The notes: a model not told the origin generated them from the sequence alone. A stretch of DNA of 64,000 nt from Draconibacterium sediminis (GCF_000949475.1 NZ_JRHC01000005.1:310001-374000), one strand, 5' to 3'. Shown: positions 37,896 to 48,052, counted from the first letter of the stretch. Numbers and translations: made by a program.

Positions 37896-38318
37896 ATGTT
37901 ACAGCCAAGAAAAGTAAAATTTAGAAGAGTACAGAAGGGTCGAATGAAAGGTAACGCTCAACGCGGAAACCAATTAGCATTCGGTTCATTTGGAATAAAG
38001 TCGTTGGAAGAATCGTGGCTTACCGGTAGGCAGATTGAAGCTGCCAGGGTTGCGGTAACACGTTATATGCAACGTCGAGGACAAATTTGGATACGCGTAT
38101 TCCCCGATAAACCGATTACCAAAAAGCCAGCCGAAGTAAGGATGGGTAAAGGTAAAGGTGCTCCTGAAGGATTTGTTGCTCCGATAGCTCCGGGTCGTAT
38201 TATTATTGAAGCTGAAGGTGTTTCTATGGAAACAGCAAAAGAAGCTTTAAGACTTGCCGCTCAGAAACTACCGGTAAAAACAAAGTTTATGGTTAGACGT
38301 GATTATGTTGAAGAATAA
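37896..38318 (+). CDS. rplP: 50S ribosomal protein L16
   Basis: A 140-residue A-site-proximal protein. [64 protein letters not shown] sequence and [13 protein letters not shown] are diagnostic; the arginine that is hydroxylated in some bacteria lies in this MGKGKG region. Confidence 0.98.
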   Translation: MLQPRKVKFRRVQKGRMKGNAQRGNQLAFGSFGIKSLEESWLTGRQIEAARVAVTRYMQRRGQIWIRVFPDKPITKKPAEVRMGKGKGAPEGFVAPIAPGRIIIEAEGVSMETAKEALRLAAQKLPVKTKFMVRRDYVEE

Positions 38319-38331
38319 AATTAGGTGAATC

Positions 38332-38535
38332 ATGAAAGTAAGTGAAATCAAAGAAATGGCGAACAACGAAATCGTTGAGCGTCTGCAGATTGAAAAAGAA
38401 AATCTTGTTCGCCTAAGATTGAATCATGCCGTATCGCCGCTTGAAAATCCTAACAAGTTGAAGGAAACTAAAGCTACGATCGCACGTTTGAATACAATTC
38501 TTCGCGAAAGAGAATTAAACGAAAATCAGAAGTAA
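38332..38535 (+). CDS. rpmC: 50S ribosomal protein L29
   Basis: A 67-residue helical-hairpin protein at the tunnel exit. [40 protein letters not shown] and [16 protein letters not shown] fit the family; [10 protein letters not shown] replaces the usual GQLxNP region. Confidence 0.95.
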   Translation: MKVSEIKEMANNEIVERLQIEKENLVRLRLNHAVSPLENPNKLKETKATIARLNTILRERELNENQK

Positions 38536-38542
38536 TTCAACG

Positions 38543-38806
38543 ATGGAAAATAAAGTAAGAAATCTCAGAAAAGAGAGAATCGGGGTCGTTGTTAGTGATA
38601 AAATGGATAAATCGATAGTGGTTGCCGAGAAACGTAAAGAGAAGCACCCAATCTATGGTAAGTTCGTTAACAAAACTACCAAATTCCATGCGCACGATGA
38701 GAAAAATGAATGCAACGTTGGCGATACAGTAAGGATTATGGAAACTCGTCCTTTAAGTAAAACTAAATGTTGGAGAGTAGTTGAAATAATTGAAAGAGCT
38801 AAGTAA
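38543..38806 (+). CDS. rpsQ: 30S ribosomal protein S17
   Basis: An 87-residue primary 16S-binding protein. [75 protein letters not shown] contains the full OB-fold signature. Confidence 0.97.
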   Translation: MENKVRNLRKERIGVVVSDKMDKSIVVAEKRKEKHPIYGKFVNKTTKFHAHDEKNECNVGDTVRIMETRPLSKTKCWRVVEIIERAK

Positions 38807-38808
38807 TC

Positions 38809-39174
38809 ATGGTACAACAAGAATCAAGATGTTCGGTAGCCGATAACAGTGGAGCGAAAGAAGTTTTAGTGATCCGTGTATTAGGCGGAACACGCAAACG
38901 TTACGCAACATTGGGCGACACTGTTGTGGTTACTGTAAAAAGTGCACTTGCCGGAGGCGAGATGAAAAAAGGTACTGTATCACGCGCAATTGTTGTACGT
39001 ACGAAGAAAGAAAACCGTCGTCAGGATGGTTCTTACATTCGTTTCGACGATAACGCTGTAGTACTTCTTAACAACGCCGGCGAAATGCGTGGAACACGTA
39101 TTTTCGGGCCCGTAGCACGTGAATTACGCGAGAAGAATATGAAAATTATCTCACTCGCACCAGAAGTATTGTAA
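38809..39174 (+). CDS. rplN: 50S ribosomal protein L14
   Basis: A 121-residue subunit-interface protein. [64 protein letters not shown] and [27 protein letters not shown] are diagnostic. Confidence 0.99.
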   Translation: MVQQESRCSVADNSGAKEVLVIRVLGGTRKRYATLGDTVVVTVKSALAGGEMKKGTVSRAIVVRTKKENRRQDGSYIRFDDNAVVLLNNAGEMRGTRIFGPVARELREKNMKIISLAPEVL

Positions 39175-39191
39175 TAAGAAAAGAGCTCAAA

Positions 39192-39515
39192 ATGCAGAAA
39201 AAGTTACACATAAAAAAAGGTGACACTGTGGTTGTGATCGCTGGAAACAGTAAAGGCCAAAAAGGTCGTGTACTGGAAGTGATCAGAAAAACCGACAGAG
39301 CAATAGTTGAAGGTGTTAACATGATGAAAAAGCATACCAAACCTAACGCAACAGCGCCACAGGGAGGTATCATCGAACAGGAAGCACCGGTGCATATTTC
39401 TAACCTTATGTTGGTTGATCCTAAAACAGGTGAAGCTACACGTGTAGGAAAGAAATTGAATGACGAAGGTAAATTAGTTCGTATTTCGAAAAAAACAGGA
39501 GAGGAGATTAAGTAA
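39192..39515 (+). CDS. rplX: 50S ribosomal protein L24
   Basis: A 107-residue early assembly protein. The KOW motif [23 protein letters not shown] is at residues 7-29, then [50 protein letters not shown] sequence. Its TAA stop shares one base with the rplE ATG. Confidence 0.97.
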   Translation: MQKKLHIKKGDTVVVIAGNSKGQKGRVLEVIRKTDRAIVEGVNMMKKHTKPNATAPQGGIIEQEAPVHISNLMLVDPKTGEATRVGKKLNDEGKLVRISKKTGEEIK

Positions 39516-40072
39516 TGGCTTACGTACCAACTCTTAAGAAGAAATATCAGGAAGAAATAATCCCTGCTTTAAAGAAAGAGTATGATTACTCTTCTGTAAT
39601 GCAGGTTCCGAAATTAGAAAAGATCATCCTTAACCAGGGTGTTGGAGCAGCAATCGCCGACAAAAAACTGATCGACGTTGCCCAAACCGAAATGACAATG
39701 ATCGCCGGCCAGAAAGCCGTACAAACTTTGTCAAAAAAGGATATCTCTAATTTCAAATTGAGAAAGAAAATGCCAATTGGCGTGCGCGTTACATTGCGTC
39801 GCGACCAAATGTATGAATTCTTGGATCGTTTAATTGCTGTGGCACTGCCACGTATTCGCGACTTTAAAGGTATCGAAAGCAAAATGGACGGCCGTGGAAA
39901 CTACACACTTGGCGTTCCGGAACAAATTATTTTCCCCGAGATCGTGCTTGATAAAGTAAGCAAGATCAACGGAATGAATATTACCTTTGTCACTTCTGCA
40001 AAAACCGACGAAGAAGGTTTTGCTTTGTTGAAAGAATTAGGTTTACCATTTAAAAACGTTAAAAAGAACTAG
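39515..40072 (+). CDS. rplE: 50S ribosomal protein L5
   Basis: A 185-residue 5S rRNA-binding protein of the central protuberance. [66 protein letters not shown] and [16 protein letters not shown] identify it. Confidence 0.99.
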   Translation: MAYVPTLKKKYQEEIIPALKKEYDYSSVMQVPKLEKIILNQGVGAAIADKKLIDVAQTEMTMIAGQKAVQTLSKKDISNFKLRKKMPIGVRVTLRRDQMYEFLDRLIAVALPRIRDFKGIESKMDGRGNYTLGVPEQIIFPEIVLDKVSKINGMNITFVTSAKTDEEGFALLKELGLPFKNVKKN

Positions 40073-40074
40073 TA

Positions 40075-40344
40075 ATGGCTAAAGAATCAATGAAGGCACG
40101 CGAAGTAAAACGTGCAAAATTAGTTGAGAAATACGCCGAAAAACGTGCCCGACTGAAAGCAGAAGGCGACTGGGAAGGTTTGCAAAAACTTCCTAAAAAC
40201 TCCGCCAAAGTACGTTTACACAACCGTTGTAAACTTAGCGGACGTCCGAAAGGATATATGCGCCAATTCGGTATCAGCAGGATTGATTTTAGGGAAATGG
40301 CATCAAATGGCTTGATTCCCGGAGTTAAAAAGGCAAGTTGGTAA
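40075..40344 (+). CDS. rpsN: 30S ribosomal protein S14, zinc-independent form
   Basis: An 89-residue 30S head protein. It is the long C-minus form: it has no CxxC zinc ribbon and includes [41 protein letters not shown]. Two bases separate it from rplE. Confidence 0.98.
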   Translation: MAKESMKAREVKRAKLVEKYAEKRARLKAEGDWEGLQKLPKNSAKVRLHNRCKLSGRPKGYMRQFGISRIDFREMASNGLIPGVKKASW

Positions 40345-40365
40345 TCGTTAAAAGAAACTTGAAAA

Positions 40366-40773
40366 ATGAGTAAAGTAACAGATCCAATAGCAGATTATCT
40401 GACAAGGGTAAGAAATGCAATTATGGCAAAAAACCGTGTAGTTGACATTCCTGCTTCAAATATTAAAAAAGAGATGACTAAACTTTTGAAAGAAAAAGGT
40501 TACATCTTAAACTACAAATTTGAAGAAGGTGTTGGCGTTCAGGGTAACATTAAAATTGCGTTGAAATACAATCCAGAAACAAAAGTATCTGCAATAAAAG
40601 CGTTAGAACGCATTAGTAAACCAGGTCTGCGTCAGTACTGCGACACAAACAGTATTCCACGTGTACTAAATGGTTTAGGCATAGCAATAATCTCTACCTC
40701 AAAAGGTGTAATTACCGATAAAGAAGCTCGCGAGCTTAAAGTAGGTGGAGAAGTTTTATGTTACGTGTATTAA
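40366..40773 (+). CDS. rpsH: 30S ribosomal protein S8
   Basis: A 135-residue primary 16S-binding protein. [42 protein letters not shown] and the C-terminal [22 protein letters not shown] are the family signatures. Confidence 0.98.
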   Translation: MSKVTDPIADYLTRVRNAIMAKNRVVDIPASNIKKEMTKLLKEKGYILNYKFEEGVGVQGNIKIALKYNPETKVSAIKALERISKPGLRQYCDTNSIPRVLNGLGIAIISTSKGVITDKEARELKVGGEVLCYVY

Positions 40774-40788
40774 TAGGGAGGAACAGTC

Positions 40789-41343
40789 ATGTCAAGAATA
40801 GGAAAATTACCCATTTCAATACCAGCAGGAGTAGAAGTAAAAGTTAACGACAGTGTTGTTAGCGTAAAAGGTCCTCTGGGTGAATTGACTCAGCAAGTTG
40901 ATCCGCTTATCGAGGTAGCTGTAGAAGATGCAACTATCGAAGTAAAAAGAAACGGCGAATCAAAACGCGAAAAGTCAATGCACGGACTGTACCGCTCTTT
41001 GATCAATAACATGGTGGAAGGCGTATCGAAAGGATACGAAATTAAGTTAGAGTTAGTTGGTGTAGGTTACCGTGCAGAAGTTCTGCCAGATAACGTACTT
41101 GACCTTGTATTAGGTTTTGCTCACCATACTTACCTGCAACTTCCAGCAGAAGTTAAAGTAGAGGCATTATCTGATAAACGTAGCACTCCGTCAGTGACCC
41201 TTAAAAGTCACGACAAACAATTAATCGGACAAGTAGCTGCCAAAATCAGATCATTCCGCAAACCTGAACCTTACAAAGGAAAAGGTATTAAGTTTGCAGG
41301 CGAAGTATTGAGGCGTAAAGCTGGTAAAGCAGCCGGTAAATAA
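40789..41343 (+). CDS. rplF: 50S ribosomal protein L6
   Basis: A 184-residue protein near the factor-binding site. MSRIGKLPISIPAGVEVKV, VKGPLGEL and the C-terminal PEPYKGKGIKFAGEVLRRKAGK are diagnostic. The two-domain length is standard. Confidence 0.98.
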   Translation: MSRIGKLPISIPAGVEVKVNDSVVSVKGPLGELTQQVDPLIEVAVEDATIEVKRNGESKREKSMHGLYRSLINNMVEGVSKGYEIKLELVGVGYRAEVLPDNVLDLVLGFAHHTYLQLPAEVKVEALSDKRSTPSVTLKSHDKQLIGQVAAKIRSFRKPEPYKGKGIKFAGEVLRRKAGKAAGK

Positions 41344-41364
41344 TTTTTAAAAAGATTAATTATT

Positions 41365-41721
41365 ATGGCATTAACAAAAGTTCAAAGGCGAGCAAGAATA
41401 AAAAGTCGCGTACGCACAGTTGTTTCCGGCACAGCAGAACGTCCTAGATTAAGCGTTTACAGAAGTAACAAGCAAATCTACGTTCAGGTTATCGACGACC
41501 TGCAAGGAACAACTTTATTAGCAGTTTCATCATCAGATAAAGGTATTGCTGAAACCAGTGGTACAAAAACTGAAAAAGCTGCAATGGTTGGTAAAGCAGT
41601 TGCCGAAAAAGCACTTGCAGCCGGAATTACTGAAGTTGTATTCGACAGAGGTGGTAACTTATACCACGGTAGAGTAAAACAATTAGCTGACGCTGCCCGC
41701 GAAGGTGGCCTTAAATTCTAA
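41365..41721 (+). CDS. rplR: 50S ribosomal protein L18
   Basis: A 118-residue 5S rRNA-binding protein. [38 protein letters not shown], and the tail [26 protein letters not shown], identify it. Confidence 0.98.
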   Translation: MALTKVQRRARIKSRVRTVVSGTAERPRLSVYRSNKQIYVQVIDDLQGTTLLAVSSSDKGIAETSGTKTEKAAMVGKAVAEKALAAGITEVVFDRGGNLYHGRVKQLADAAREGGLKF

Positions 41722-41727
41722 TACATT

Positions 41728-42243
41728 ATGGCGAAAGTAAGTAATAAAGTAAAAACAAGCGACCTGGAATTAAAAGACAGGTTGGTAGCCATTAACCGTG
41801 TAACCAAAGTAACAAAAGGTGGACGTACGTTCAGTTTCTCTGCCATTGTTATTGTGGGCGACGAAAAAGGAATCGTAGGCTGGGGACTTGGTAAAGCAAG
41901 CGAAGTAACAACTGCAATTTCTAAAGGCGTTGACGCAGCTAAAAAGAACCTGGTAAAAATTCCGGTTATTAACGGAACTATACCACACGAACAAACCGCA
42001 AAATTCGGCGGTGCAAACGTCCTGTTAAAACCTGCTTCGTCAGGTACCGGTCTTAAGGCTGGGGGTGCGATGCGTGCAGTACTGGAAAGTGCCGGTATTC
42101 ACGACGTTTTGGCTAAGTCAAAAGGATCATCAAACCCACACAACCTGGTAAAAGCAACAATGAATGCTTTAACCGAGTTAAGGGATGCTTATACAGTAGC
42201 TGAACACAGAGGTGTTTCAATGGAAAAAGTTTTTAAAGGATAA
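41728..42243 (+). CDS. rpsE: 30S ribosomal protein S5
   Basis: A 171-residue protein involved in decoding accuracy. [46 protein letters not shown], then [46 protein letters not shown], gives the double-stranded-RNA-like and C-terminal domains. Confidence 0.99.
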   Translation: MAKVSNKVKTSDLELKDRLVAINRVTKVTKGGRTFSFSAIVIVGDEKGIVGWGLGKASEVTTAISKGVDAAKKNLVKIPVINGTIPHEQTAKFGGANVLLKPASSGTGLKAGGAMRAVLESAGIHDVLAKSKGSSNPHNLVKATMNALTELRDAYTVAEHRGVSMEKVFKG

Positions 42244-42250
42244 CACAGTT

Positions 42251-42433
42251 ATGGCTAAATTAAAAATAACACAAGTAAAAAGTGGTATCGGTTCAACAAA
42301 ACGCCAAAAAGCAACGCTTGAGTCGTTAGGTTTGAAAAAACTGAACCAAACTGTTGTTCACGAAGCTACTCCTCAAATTGTTGGTATGGCTAACAAATTG
42401 AGACATTTACTGAGTATTGAAGAAGTTAAGTAA
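42251..42433 (+). CDS. rpmD: 50S ribosomal protein L30
   Basis: A 60-residue protein: MAKLKITQVKSGIGSTKRQKATLESLGLKKLNQTVVHEATPQIVGMANKLRHLLSIEEV-type family sequence. The ATG at 42251, seven bases after rpsE, gives the normal length; an upstream in-frame ATG at 42212 lies within rpsE. Confidence 0.96.
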   Translation: MAKLKITQVKSGIGSTKRQKATLESLGLKKLNQTVVHEATPQIVGMANKLRHLLSIEEVK

Positions 42434-42457
42434 TATTTCAAACTATTGAAATTATGA

Positions 42458-42485
42458 AACGGGTCTCGAGTACTCGAGACCCGTT
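42458..42485. repeat. Perfect 28-base palindrome between rpmD and rplO
   Basis: AACGGGTCTCGAGT is followed immediately by its exact complement, 14 pairs with no spacer. It sits 25 bases after the rpmD stop and 38 bases before the rplO start. There is no T-run, so it is not an intrinsic terminator. The preceding ATGAAACG also precedes the weaker inverted repeat at infA/rpmJ. Confidence 0.85.
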
Positions 42486-42522
42486 CCATCTTATTCAATT
42501 GAATATAAAAATATTTAATAAG

Positions 42523-42969
42523 ATGAATTTAAGTAACTTACAACCTGCAGAAGGATCGACTAAAACATGTAAACGAATTGGTCGTGGCCAGGGCTCAGGC
42601 CGTGGCGGCACGTCAACTCGTGGTCACAAAGGTCAAAAGTCGCGTTCAGGTTACTCAAGAAAAATCGGTTTCGAAGGTGGTCAAATGCCTTTGCAACGTG
42701 TAGTTCCAAAAATGGGATTTAAAAACATCAACCGTGTTGAATACAAAGCAATCAACCTTGATGTACTTGAGAACCTTGCTACAAAAAAGAACCTGACCGT
42801 AATTGACAAAGAATCCTTGGTTAACGCAGGTATCGCGTCGAAAAACGACAAGATCAAAATTCTTGGCGGAGGTACTTTAACTAAAAAATTGGAAGTTAAA
42901 GCCAACGCTTTTTCAAAAAGCGCGAAAGAAGCAATAGAAAAATTAGAAGGAACAACCGAAATAGCTTAA
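42523..42969 (+). CDS. rplO: 50S ribosomal protein L15
   Basis: A 148-residue assembly protein. MNLSNLQPAEGSTKTCKRIGRGQGSGRGGTSTRGHKGQKSRSG-type Gly-rich N-terminus and FEGGQMPLQRVVPKMGF are diagnostic. ATG at 42523 gives the normal N-terminus; the in-frame ATG at 42454 would translate the palindrome. Confidence 0.98.
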   Translation: MNLSNLQPAEGSTKTCKRIGRGQGSGRGGTSTRGHKGQKSRSGYSRKIGFEGGQMPLQRVVPKMGFKNINRVEYKAINLDVLENLATKKNLTVIDKESLVNAGIASKNDKIKILGGGTLTKKLEVKANAFSKSAKEAIEKLEGTTEIA

Positions 42970-42975
42970 ACCGTA

Positions 42976-44307
42976 ATGAAACGATTTATTGAGACCCTAA
43001 AGAATATTTATAAGATTGAAGATCTAAGATTCAGAATTGGAACAACATTGTTTTTCCTGTTAATTTACAGGTTAGGATCGTTTGTTTCACTTCCGGGTAT
43101 TGATCCGGCACAGTTACAAAACCTGCAAAATCAGACTTCTGATGGATTGCTGGGATTGATTAACATGTTTTCGGGTGGTGCTTTTGCACAGGCTTCTGTC
43201 TTTGCTTTAGGAATCATGCCGTATATTTCTGCCTCAATTGTTATCCAGTTAATGGGTATCGCAGTTCCCTATTTCCAGAGGTTGCAGAAAGAGGGAGAGT
43301 CAGGAAGAAGGAAAATAAATCAGATTACACGTTATTTAACCGTGTTAATTCTGATTCCGCAGGCATCGGCATATCTTACAAATCTACACATGCAGTTACC
43401 CGATTCGGCTTTCGCAATGCAAGGACTATGGTTTAACGCCCCTTCCATTGTGATATTAACAGCAGGATCGATGTTTGTGTTATGGTTAGGAGAACGTATT
43501 ACCGATAAAGGAATCGGTAATGGTATCTCGTTAATCATTATGATTGGTATTATTGCCCGTTTACCAATGGCCGTGGTTCAGGAATTTGGATCACGAATCA
43601 ATGGTGGAGGTTTAGTAATGTTCCTTGTAGAGTTTGTTATCCTTTTCATCGTGTTTATGGCATCAATTGCCCTGGTACAGGGAACCCGTAGGATTCCGGT
43701 ACAATACGCGAAACGAATTGTTGGTAACAAGCAATATGGCGGAGTACGTCAGTACATCCCTCTGAAAGTAAATGCCGCAGGTGTAATGCCTATCATTTTT
43801 GCACAAGCAATTATGATGGTGCCTATTACAATTGTTGGTGTTGCTAATTCTGAAAATCTGCGTGGTGTGGCGGCTGCCTTATCAAACATCACAGGTTTAT
43901 GGTATAATTTAACACAATTTTTATTAGTGGTAGCTTTTACGTATTTTTACACCGCTATTACTATTAATCCAACCCAAATGGCAGAAGATATGAAGAAAAA
44001 CGGTGGTTTTATTCCGGGTGTTAAACCAGGAAAGAAAACTGTTGAATTTCTTGATACCGTTATGTCGCGTATAACATTACCCGGTTCTATTTTCTTAGGA
44101 TTGGTAACTATTATGCCGGCCTTTGCCATGATGATTGGAATCAGCCAGTCGTTTGCCCTGTTCTACGGTGGTACATCGCTGCTAATTCTTGTTGGTGTAG
44201 TGTTAGATACCTTACAGCAGATTGAAAGTCACCTGTTGATGCGCCATTACGACGGTTTGATGCAATCAGGCCGAATTAAAGGTCGTCCGGGACTCGGAGG
44301 AATGTAA
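42976..44307 (+). CDS. secY: Preprotein translocase subunit SecY
   Basis: A 443-residue, ten-helix channel subunit of the Sec translocon. The N-terminal LRFRIGTTLFFLLIYRLGSFVSLPGID, the plug region after it (LLGLINMFSGGAFAQASVFALGIMPYISASIVIQL) and the cytoplasmic loop KIVGNKQYGGVRQYIPLKVNAAGVMPIIFA-type sequence are clear; the C-terminus is YDGLMQSGRIKGRPG. It lies seven bases after rplO. The adjacent gene is infA, with no map between. Confidence 0.98.
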   Translation: MKRFIETLKNIYKIEDLRFRIGTTLFFLLIYRLGSFVSLPGIDPAQLQNLQNQTSDGLLGLINMFSGGAFAQASVFALGIMPYISASIVIQLMGIAVPYFQRLQKEGESGRRKINQITRYLTVLILIPQASAYLTNLHMQLPDSAFAMQGLWFNAPSIVILTAGSMFVLWLGERITDKGIGNGISLIIMIGIIARLPMAVVQEFGSRINGGGLVMFLVEFVILFIVFMASIALVQGTRRIPVQYAKRIVGNKQYGGVRQYIPLKVNAAGVMPIIFAQAIMMVPITIVGVANSENLRGVAAALSNITGLWYNLTQFLLVVAFTYFYTAITINPTQMAEDMKKNGGFIPGVKPGKKTVEFLDTVMSRITLPGSIFLGLVTIMPAFAMMIGISQSFALFYGGTSLLILVGVVLDTLQQIESHLLMRHYDGLMQSGRIKGRPGLGGM

Positions 44308-44369
44308 GACAAATTGTAAAAAGAGATATTTAGTATAAACTTATTCAAAAAAAATTAAAAGAGAATTTT

Positions 44370-44591
44370 ATGGCAAAACAACCTTCCATAGAACAAGATG
44401 GAACAATTATAGAAGCATTATCAAACGCAATGTTTAGGGTTGAACTGGAAAACGGTCATGTTATCACAGGGCACATTTCCGGGAAAATGAGAATGCATTA
44501 TATTAAAATTTTGCCAGGGGATAAGGTTAAAGTCGAAATGTCTCCTTACGATTTAACTAAAGGTAGAATTACGTTTAGGTACAAAAACTAA
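44370..44591 (+). CDS. infA: Translation initiation factor IF-1
   Basis: A 73-residue OB-fold protein that occupies the A site of the 30S subunit. It reads [74 protein letters not shown] family sequence throughout. Confidence 0.98.
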   Translation: MAKQPSIEQDGTIIEALSNAMFRVELENGHVITGHISGKMRMHYIKILPGDKVKVEMSPYDLTKGRITFRYKN

Positions 44592-44599
44592 AGATTGTA

Positions 44600-44635
44600 T
44601 ATGAAACGAGTCCCGACAAACGTCGGACATCGATA
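44600..44635. repeat. Imperfect inverted repeat between infA and rpmJ
   Basis: ATGAAACGAGTCCCGAC, AAAC, GTCGGAC forms a 6-pair stem (CCGAC/GTCGG plus a neighbour) and shares the ATGAAACG-GTC start with the palindrome at 42458. There is no T-run. It may be a decayed copy of the same element. Confidence 0.5.
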
Positions 44636-44659
44636 CAAAAAATTAAAAAAATAATTAAG

Positions 44660-44776
44660 ATGAAAACTCGTGTTTCAGTTAAAAAACGTAGCGAAGACTG
44701 CAAAATTATACGCAGGAAAGGACGTTTGTATGTGATTAATAAAAAGAACCCGAAGTTTAAACAACGTCAAGGGTAA
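44660..44776 (+). CDS. rpmJ: 50S ribosomal protein L36, zinc-independent form
   Basis: A 38-codon gene, too short for usual ORF listings: [19 protein letters not shown] at the N-terminus and [10 protein letters not shown] at the C-terminus. Only one of the three zinc cysteines (Cys14) remains; the others and the histidine are replaced (Ser11, Asn27, Phe33), so this is a C-minus form that does not hold zinc. It lies between infA and rpsM. Confidence 0.96.
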   Translation: MKTRVSVKKRSEDCKIIRRKGRLYVINKKNPKFKQRQG

Positions 44777-44800
44777 TTAATCTATTAAAAGAAGAATTTT

Positions 44801-45178
44801 ATGGCACGTATAGTAGGTGTTGATATTCCAAGTAATAAAAGAGGTGAGGTTGCTCTTACCTATATTTATGGTATTGGCCGCAGCAGAGCCATCACTATCC
44901 TTGACGAAGCAGGTGTAGACAGAAACCTGAAAGTACAGGATTGGACTGATGACGACTTGGCAGCCATCCGTGGAGTTATCGGCGATAACTTCAAAGTTGA
45001 AGGTGAGCTAAGATCTGAAGTTCAGATGAACATTAAGCGTTTAATGGATATTGGTTGTTACCGTGGTATCCGTCACCGTATCGGTTTACCGGTTCGCGGA
45101 CAGAGCACAAAAAACAACGCACGTACCCGTAAAGGAAAACGTAAAACTGTTGCTAACAAAAAAATGGCCACTAAATAA
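44801..45178 (+). CDS. rpsM: 30S ribosomal protein S13
   Basis: A 125-residue head protein touching the P-site t[36 protein letters not shown], then the C-terminal [31 protein letters not shown], is diagnostic. Confidence 0.98.
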   Translation: MARIVGVDIPSNKRGEVALTYIYGIGRSRAITILDEAGVDRNLKVQDWTDDDLAAIRGVIGDNFKVEGELRSEVQMNIKRLMDIGCYRGIRHRIGLPVRGQSTKNNARTRKGKRKTVANKKMATK

Positions 45179-45190
45179 GGAATTTGAGTT

Positions 45191-45580
45191 ATGGCAAAAA
45201 AAACAGGATCAAGTAGAAAGAGAACAGTGGTTGTTGAAGCCAATGGTATGGCTCATATCCACTCGTCTTTCAACAATATTATTGTTACGCTGACAAACAT
45301 GAACGGAGAAGTGATCTCCTGGTCGTCAGCAGGGAAAAAAGGATTCCGTGGTTCGAAAAAGAATACTCCTTATGCTGCTCAGGTAGCATCAGAAGAGTGT
45401 GCTAAAACTGCTTATGACCTTGGACTACGTAAAGTTAAGGTATATGTTAAAGGACCTGGTAACGGTCGTGAATCAGCAATCAGAGCTTTGGCTACCATCG
45501 GTATCCAGGTTACTGAAATTATTGATGTAACACCGCTTCCGCACAACGGTTGCAGGCCTCCTAAAAGACGTAGAGTTTAA
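45191..45580 (+). CDS. rpsK: 30S ribosomal protein S11
   Basis: A 129-residue platform protein. [48 protein letters not shown] sequence and [19 protein letters not shown], with the tail [18 protein letters not shown], identify it. Confidence 0.99.
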   Translation: MAKKTGSSRKRTVVVEANGMAHIHSSFNNIIVTLTNMNGEVISWSSAGKKGFRGSKKNTPYAAQVASEECAKTAYDLGLRKVKVYVKGPGNGRESAIRALATIGIQVTEIIDVTPLPHNGCRPPKRRRV

Positions 45581-45598
45581 TTTTAAAACGAAAAGGAA

Positions 45599-46207
45599 AT
45601 GGCAAGATATAGAGGACCAAAATCTAAAATCGCTCGTAAATTCGGAGAGCCTATCTTCGGACCGGATAAAGTGTTCGAACACAAAAACTACCCTCCGGGG
45701 ATGCACGGTTTAGCTTCGAAAAGAAGAAAAGTATCGGAATACGGGCAGCAGTTAAAAGAGAAACAAAAAGCAAAATATACTTACGGTGTATTAGAAAGAC
45801 AATTCCGCACACTTTTCAAAAAAGCGCAAGCTTCTAAAGGTGTTACCGGTGAGGTACTTCTTCAGTTGTTAGAGTCTCGTCTCGACAACGTAGTATTCCG
45901 TTTGGGTATTGCTAAAACTCGTGCTGCGGCACGTCAGTTTGTATCACACAAACATATTACTGTTAACGGAAAATTAGTAAATATTCCATCGTACACGGTT
46001 AAATCTGGCGACGTTATTGGTGTTCGCGAGAAATCAAAATCGCTGGAAGAAATTACTGGCTCATTGCAATCGCGCAGAAGCTCACAGTACGAATGGTTGG
46101 AATGGGATGGCGCACAAATGGCCGGAAAGTTCCTGAACCGTCCGGAACGTGAAGAAATTCCAGAAAACATCAAAGAGCAACTAATCGTAGAGTTGTATTC
46201 AAAATAA
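45599..46207 (+). CDS. rpsD: 30S ribosomal protein S4
   Basis: A 202-residue protein that begins 30S assembly and can repress its own operon in some bacteria. [23 protein letters not shown] lacks the zinc cysteines. The S4 domain includes [50 protein letters not shown] sequence. Confidence 0.99.
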   Translation: MARYRGPKSKIARKFGEPIFGPDKVFEHKNYPPGMHGLASKRRKVSEYGQQLKEKQKAKYTYGVLERQFRTLFKKAQASKGVTGEVLLQLLESRLDNVVFRLGIAKTRAAARQFVSHKHITVNGKLVNIPSYTVKSGDVIGVREKSKSLEEITGSLQSRRSSQYEWLEWDGAQMAGKFLNRPEREEIPENIKEQLIVELYSK

Positions 46208-46226
46208 TAAAATTACTTAGAATATT

Positions 46227-47219
46227 ATGGCAATATTAGCATTCCAAAAGCCTGACAAGGTAATAATGTTAGAATCCGATGACAAGTTCGGACAATTCGA
46301 GTTTCGTCCCCTGGAACCGGGATACGGTATTACAATTGGTAATGCACTTCGTCGTATTCTGTTATCGTCGTTGGAAGGCTATGCAATTACAACTGTTAAA
46401 ATTGAAGGTGTTGACCATGAGTTTTCTACGATTAAAGGAGTTATTGAAGATGTAACTGATATTATCCTTAATCTGAAGCAAGTTCGTTTTAAAAACGAGG
46501 TGGAAGATTTTGACAGCGAAAAAGTATCTATCTCAATCAGCGGCCAGGAAGAATTTACTGCCGGAGACATTAACAAATTTATGACCGGTTTCAGAGTACT
46601 GAATCCTGAGTTGGTAATTTGCAGAATGGAGCCGGATGTAAAAATTCAAATGGAGTTGAACATCAGCAAAGGACGTGGTTACGTTCCTGCTGTTGAAAAC
46701 AAACCCGTTGAAGAAGAATTTGGTGTAATTCCGATCGACTCGATCTATACGCCAATTAAAAAGGTAAAATTCGCGGTTGAAAACTATCGTGTTGAGCAAA
46801 AAACCGACTACGAAAAATTAGTTCTGGATATTGCTACCGATGGTTCTGTTCACCCAAAAGATGCATTAAAAGAAGCAGCTAAAATTCTTATCTATCACTT
46901 CATGCTGTTCTCAGACGAAAAGATCACTCTTGATACGGATGAGAAATTTGCAAACGAAGAGTTTGACGAAGAAGTACTGCACATGCGTCAGTTGTTGAAA
47001 ACTAAACTGGTTGATATGGATCTTTCGGTTCGTGCTTTGAATTGTTTGAAAGCTGCGGATGTAGATACATTAGGAGACCTGGTTACCTACAACAGAAACG
47101 ACCTGCTGAAATTCAGAAACTTTGGTAAAAAATCGTTAACCGAATTGGATGACCTTTTAGATAACATGGGACTGAATTTTGGAATGGATATTTCCAAGTA
47201 TAAACTTGATAAGGAGTAA
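46227..47219 (+). CDS. rpoA: RNA polymerase subunit alpha
   Basis: A 330-residue protein. The N-terminal dimerisation domain (about residues 1-230) has [30 protein letters not shown]. The C-terminal domain (about 250-315) has [46 protein letters not shown], the region that binds promoter UP elements and activators. It lies between rpsD and rplQ as expected. Confidence 0.99.
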   Translation: MAILAFQKPDKVIMLESDDKFGQFEFRPLEPGYGITIGNALRRILLSSLEGYAITTVKIEGVDHEFSTIKGVIEDVTDIILNLKQVRFKNEVEDFDSEKVSISISGQEEFTAGDINKFMTGFRVLNPELVICRMEPDVKIQMELNISKGRGYVPAVENKPVEEEFGVIPIDSIYTPIKKVKFAVENYRVEQKTDYEKLVLDIATDGSVHPKDALKEAAKILIYHFMLFSDEKITLDTDEKFANEEFDEEVLHMRQLLKTKLVDMDLSVRALNCLKAADVDTLGDLVTYNRNDLLKFRNFGKKSLTELDDLLDNMGLNFGMDISKYKLDKE

Positions 47220-47225
47220 AAGGCA

Positions 47226-47849
47226 ATGAGACATAATAAGAAATTTAATCACTTAGGCCGTAAAGCACCACATCGTAAAGCGATGTTGGCAAACATGGCA
47301 AGTTCACTTATCGCGCATAAGAGAATTTCAACTACTGTTGCAAAAGCGAAAGCATTGCGTATGTACGTTGAGCCGCTTATTACAAAGGCAAAAGAAGATA
47401 CTACACACTCTCGCAGGGTAGTTTTTAGCTACTTGCAAGACAAAGATGCTGTATCGGAATTGTTCCGCGAAGTAGCTGTTAAAGTTGCTGACCGTCCGGG
47501 AGGATACACTCGTATTCTGAAAACCGGTAACCGTTTAGGCGACAACGCCGATATGTGTATCATCGAGTTGGTTGACTTCAACGAAGCTATGTTGGCTGCA
47601 AAAGAAGAAGCTGCTGCACCTAAAAAACGTCGTTCACGTCGTGGTGGTGCTAAAAAAGCTACTGAAGTTGCTGCACAAGCTGCACCTTTAGCCGATGTTG
47701 ATACTGCGGTAGAAACAAAACCGGAAGAAGGCGCAATGGATAAAGAGGAAAATGCAGTTGCTGCACAAGCCGCACCATTAGCTGATGCTGAAACAACCGA
47801 GGAGCCTAAAGCTGACGAGTCAGCTGACGAAGCAAAGAAAGAAGACTAA
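47226..47849 (+). CDS. rplQ: 50S ribosomal protein L17 with acidic C-terminal extension
   Basis: A 207-residue protein; the conserved core ([29 protein letters not shown] to about residue 118, ending [16 protein letters not shown]) is normal L17. The last ~80 residues are an extension: a basic patch ([13 protein letters not shown]), then an Ala/Glu-rich acidic tail in which AAQAAPLAD occurs twice, 36 residues apart. Long L17 tails are common in Bacteroidota. Its role is unknown. It ends the supercluster before two terminators. Confidence 0.97.
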   Translation: MRHNKKFNHLGRKAPHRKAMLANMASSLIAHKRISTTVAKAKALRMYVEPLITKAKEDTTHSRRVVFSYLQDKDAVSELFREVAVKVADRPGGYTRILKTGNRLGDNADMCIIELVDFNEAMLAAKEEAAAPKKRRSRRGGAKKATEVAAQAAPLADVDTAVETKPEEGAMDKEENAVAAQAAPLADAETTEEPKADESADEAKKED

Positions 47850-47869
47850 TAATTTTCTTTACCATATTG

Positions 47870-47905
47870 AAAAGCCGATCCGTCAACTGACGGATCGGCT
47901 TTTTC
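47870..47905 (+). terminator. Terminator T1 of the ribosomal supercluster
   Basis: AAAAGCCGATCCGTCA and TGACGGATCGGCTTTT pair perfectly (16 pairs, two-base loop) and a T-run follows. It lies 20 bases after the rplQ stop; symmetrical A/T flanks could stop transcription in either direction. Confidence 0.92.
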
Positions 47906-47911
47906 ATTTTT

Positions 47912-47961
47912 AGGATGTCATCTGTATGATTTGCAACATAAACAGATGACATCCTTTTTTT
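47912..47961 (+). terminator. Terminator T2 of the ribosomal supercluster
   Basis: AGGATGTCATCTGT and ACAGATGACATCCT make a perfect 14-pair stem around a 16-base loop, followed by seven T. It lies six bases after T1. Confidence 0.88.
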
Positions 47962-48052
47962 ATGTTCCAATGGCTAAAGCCCCATGTCTAACGACTCTTA
48001 ATCTTGCGGCCGGGCTTTCCGCTTTGCGACTAAGTAGCCACTAAAATTTCTT

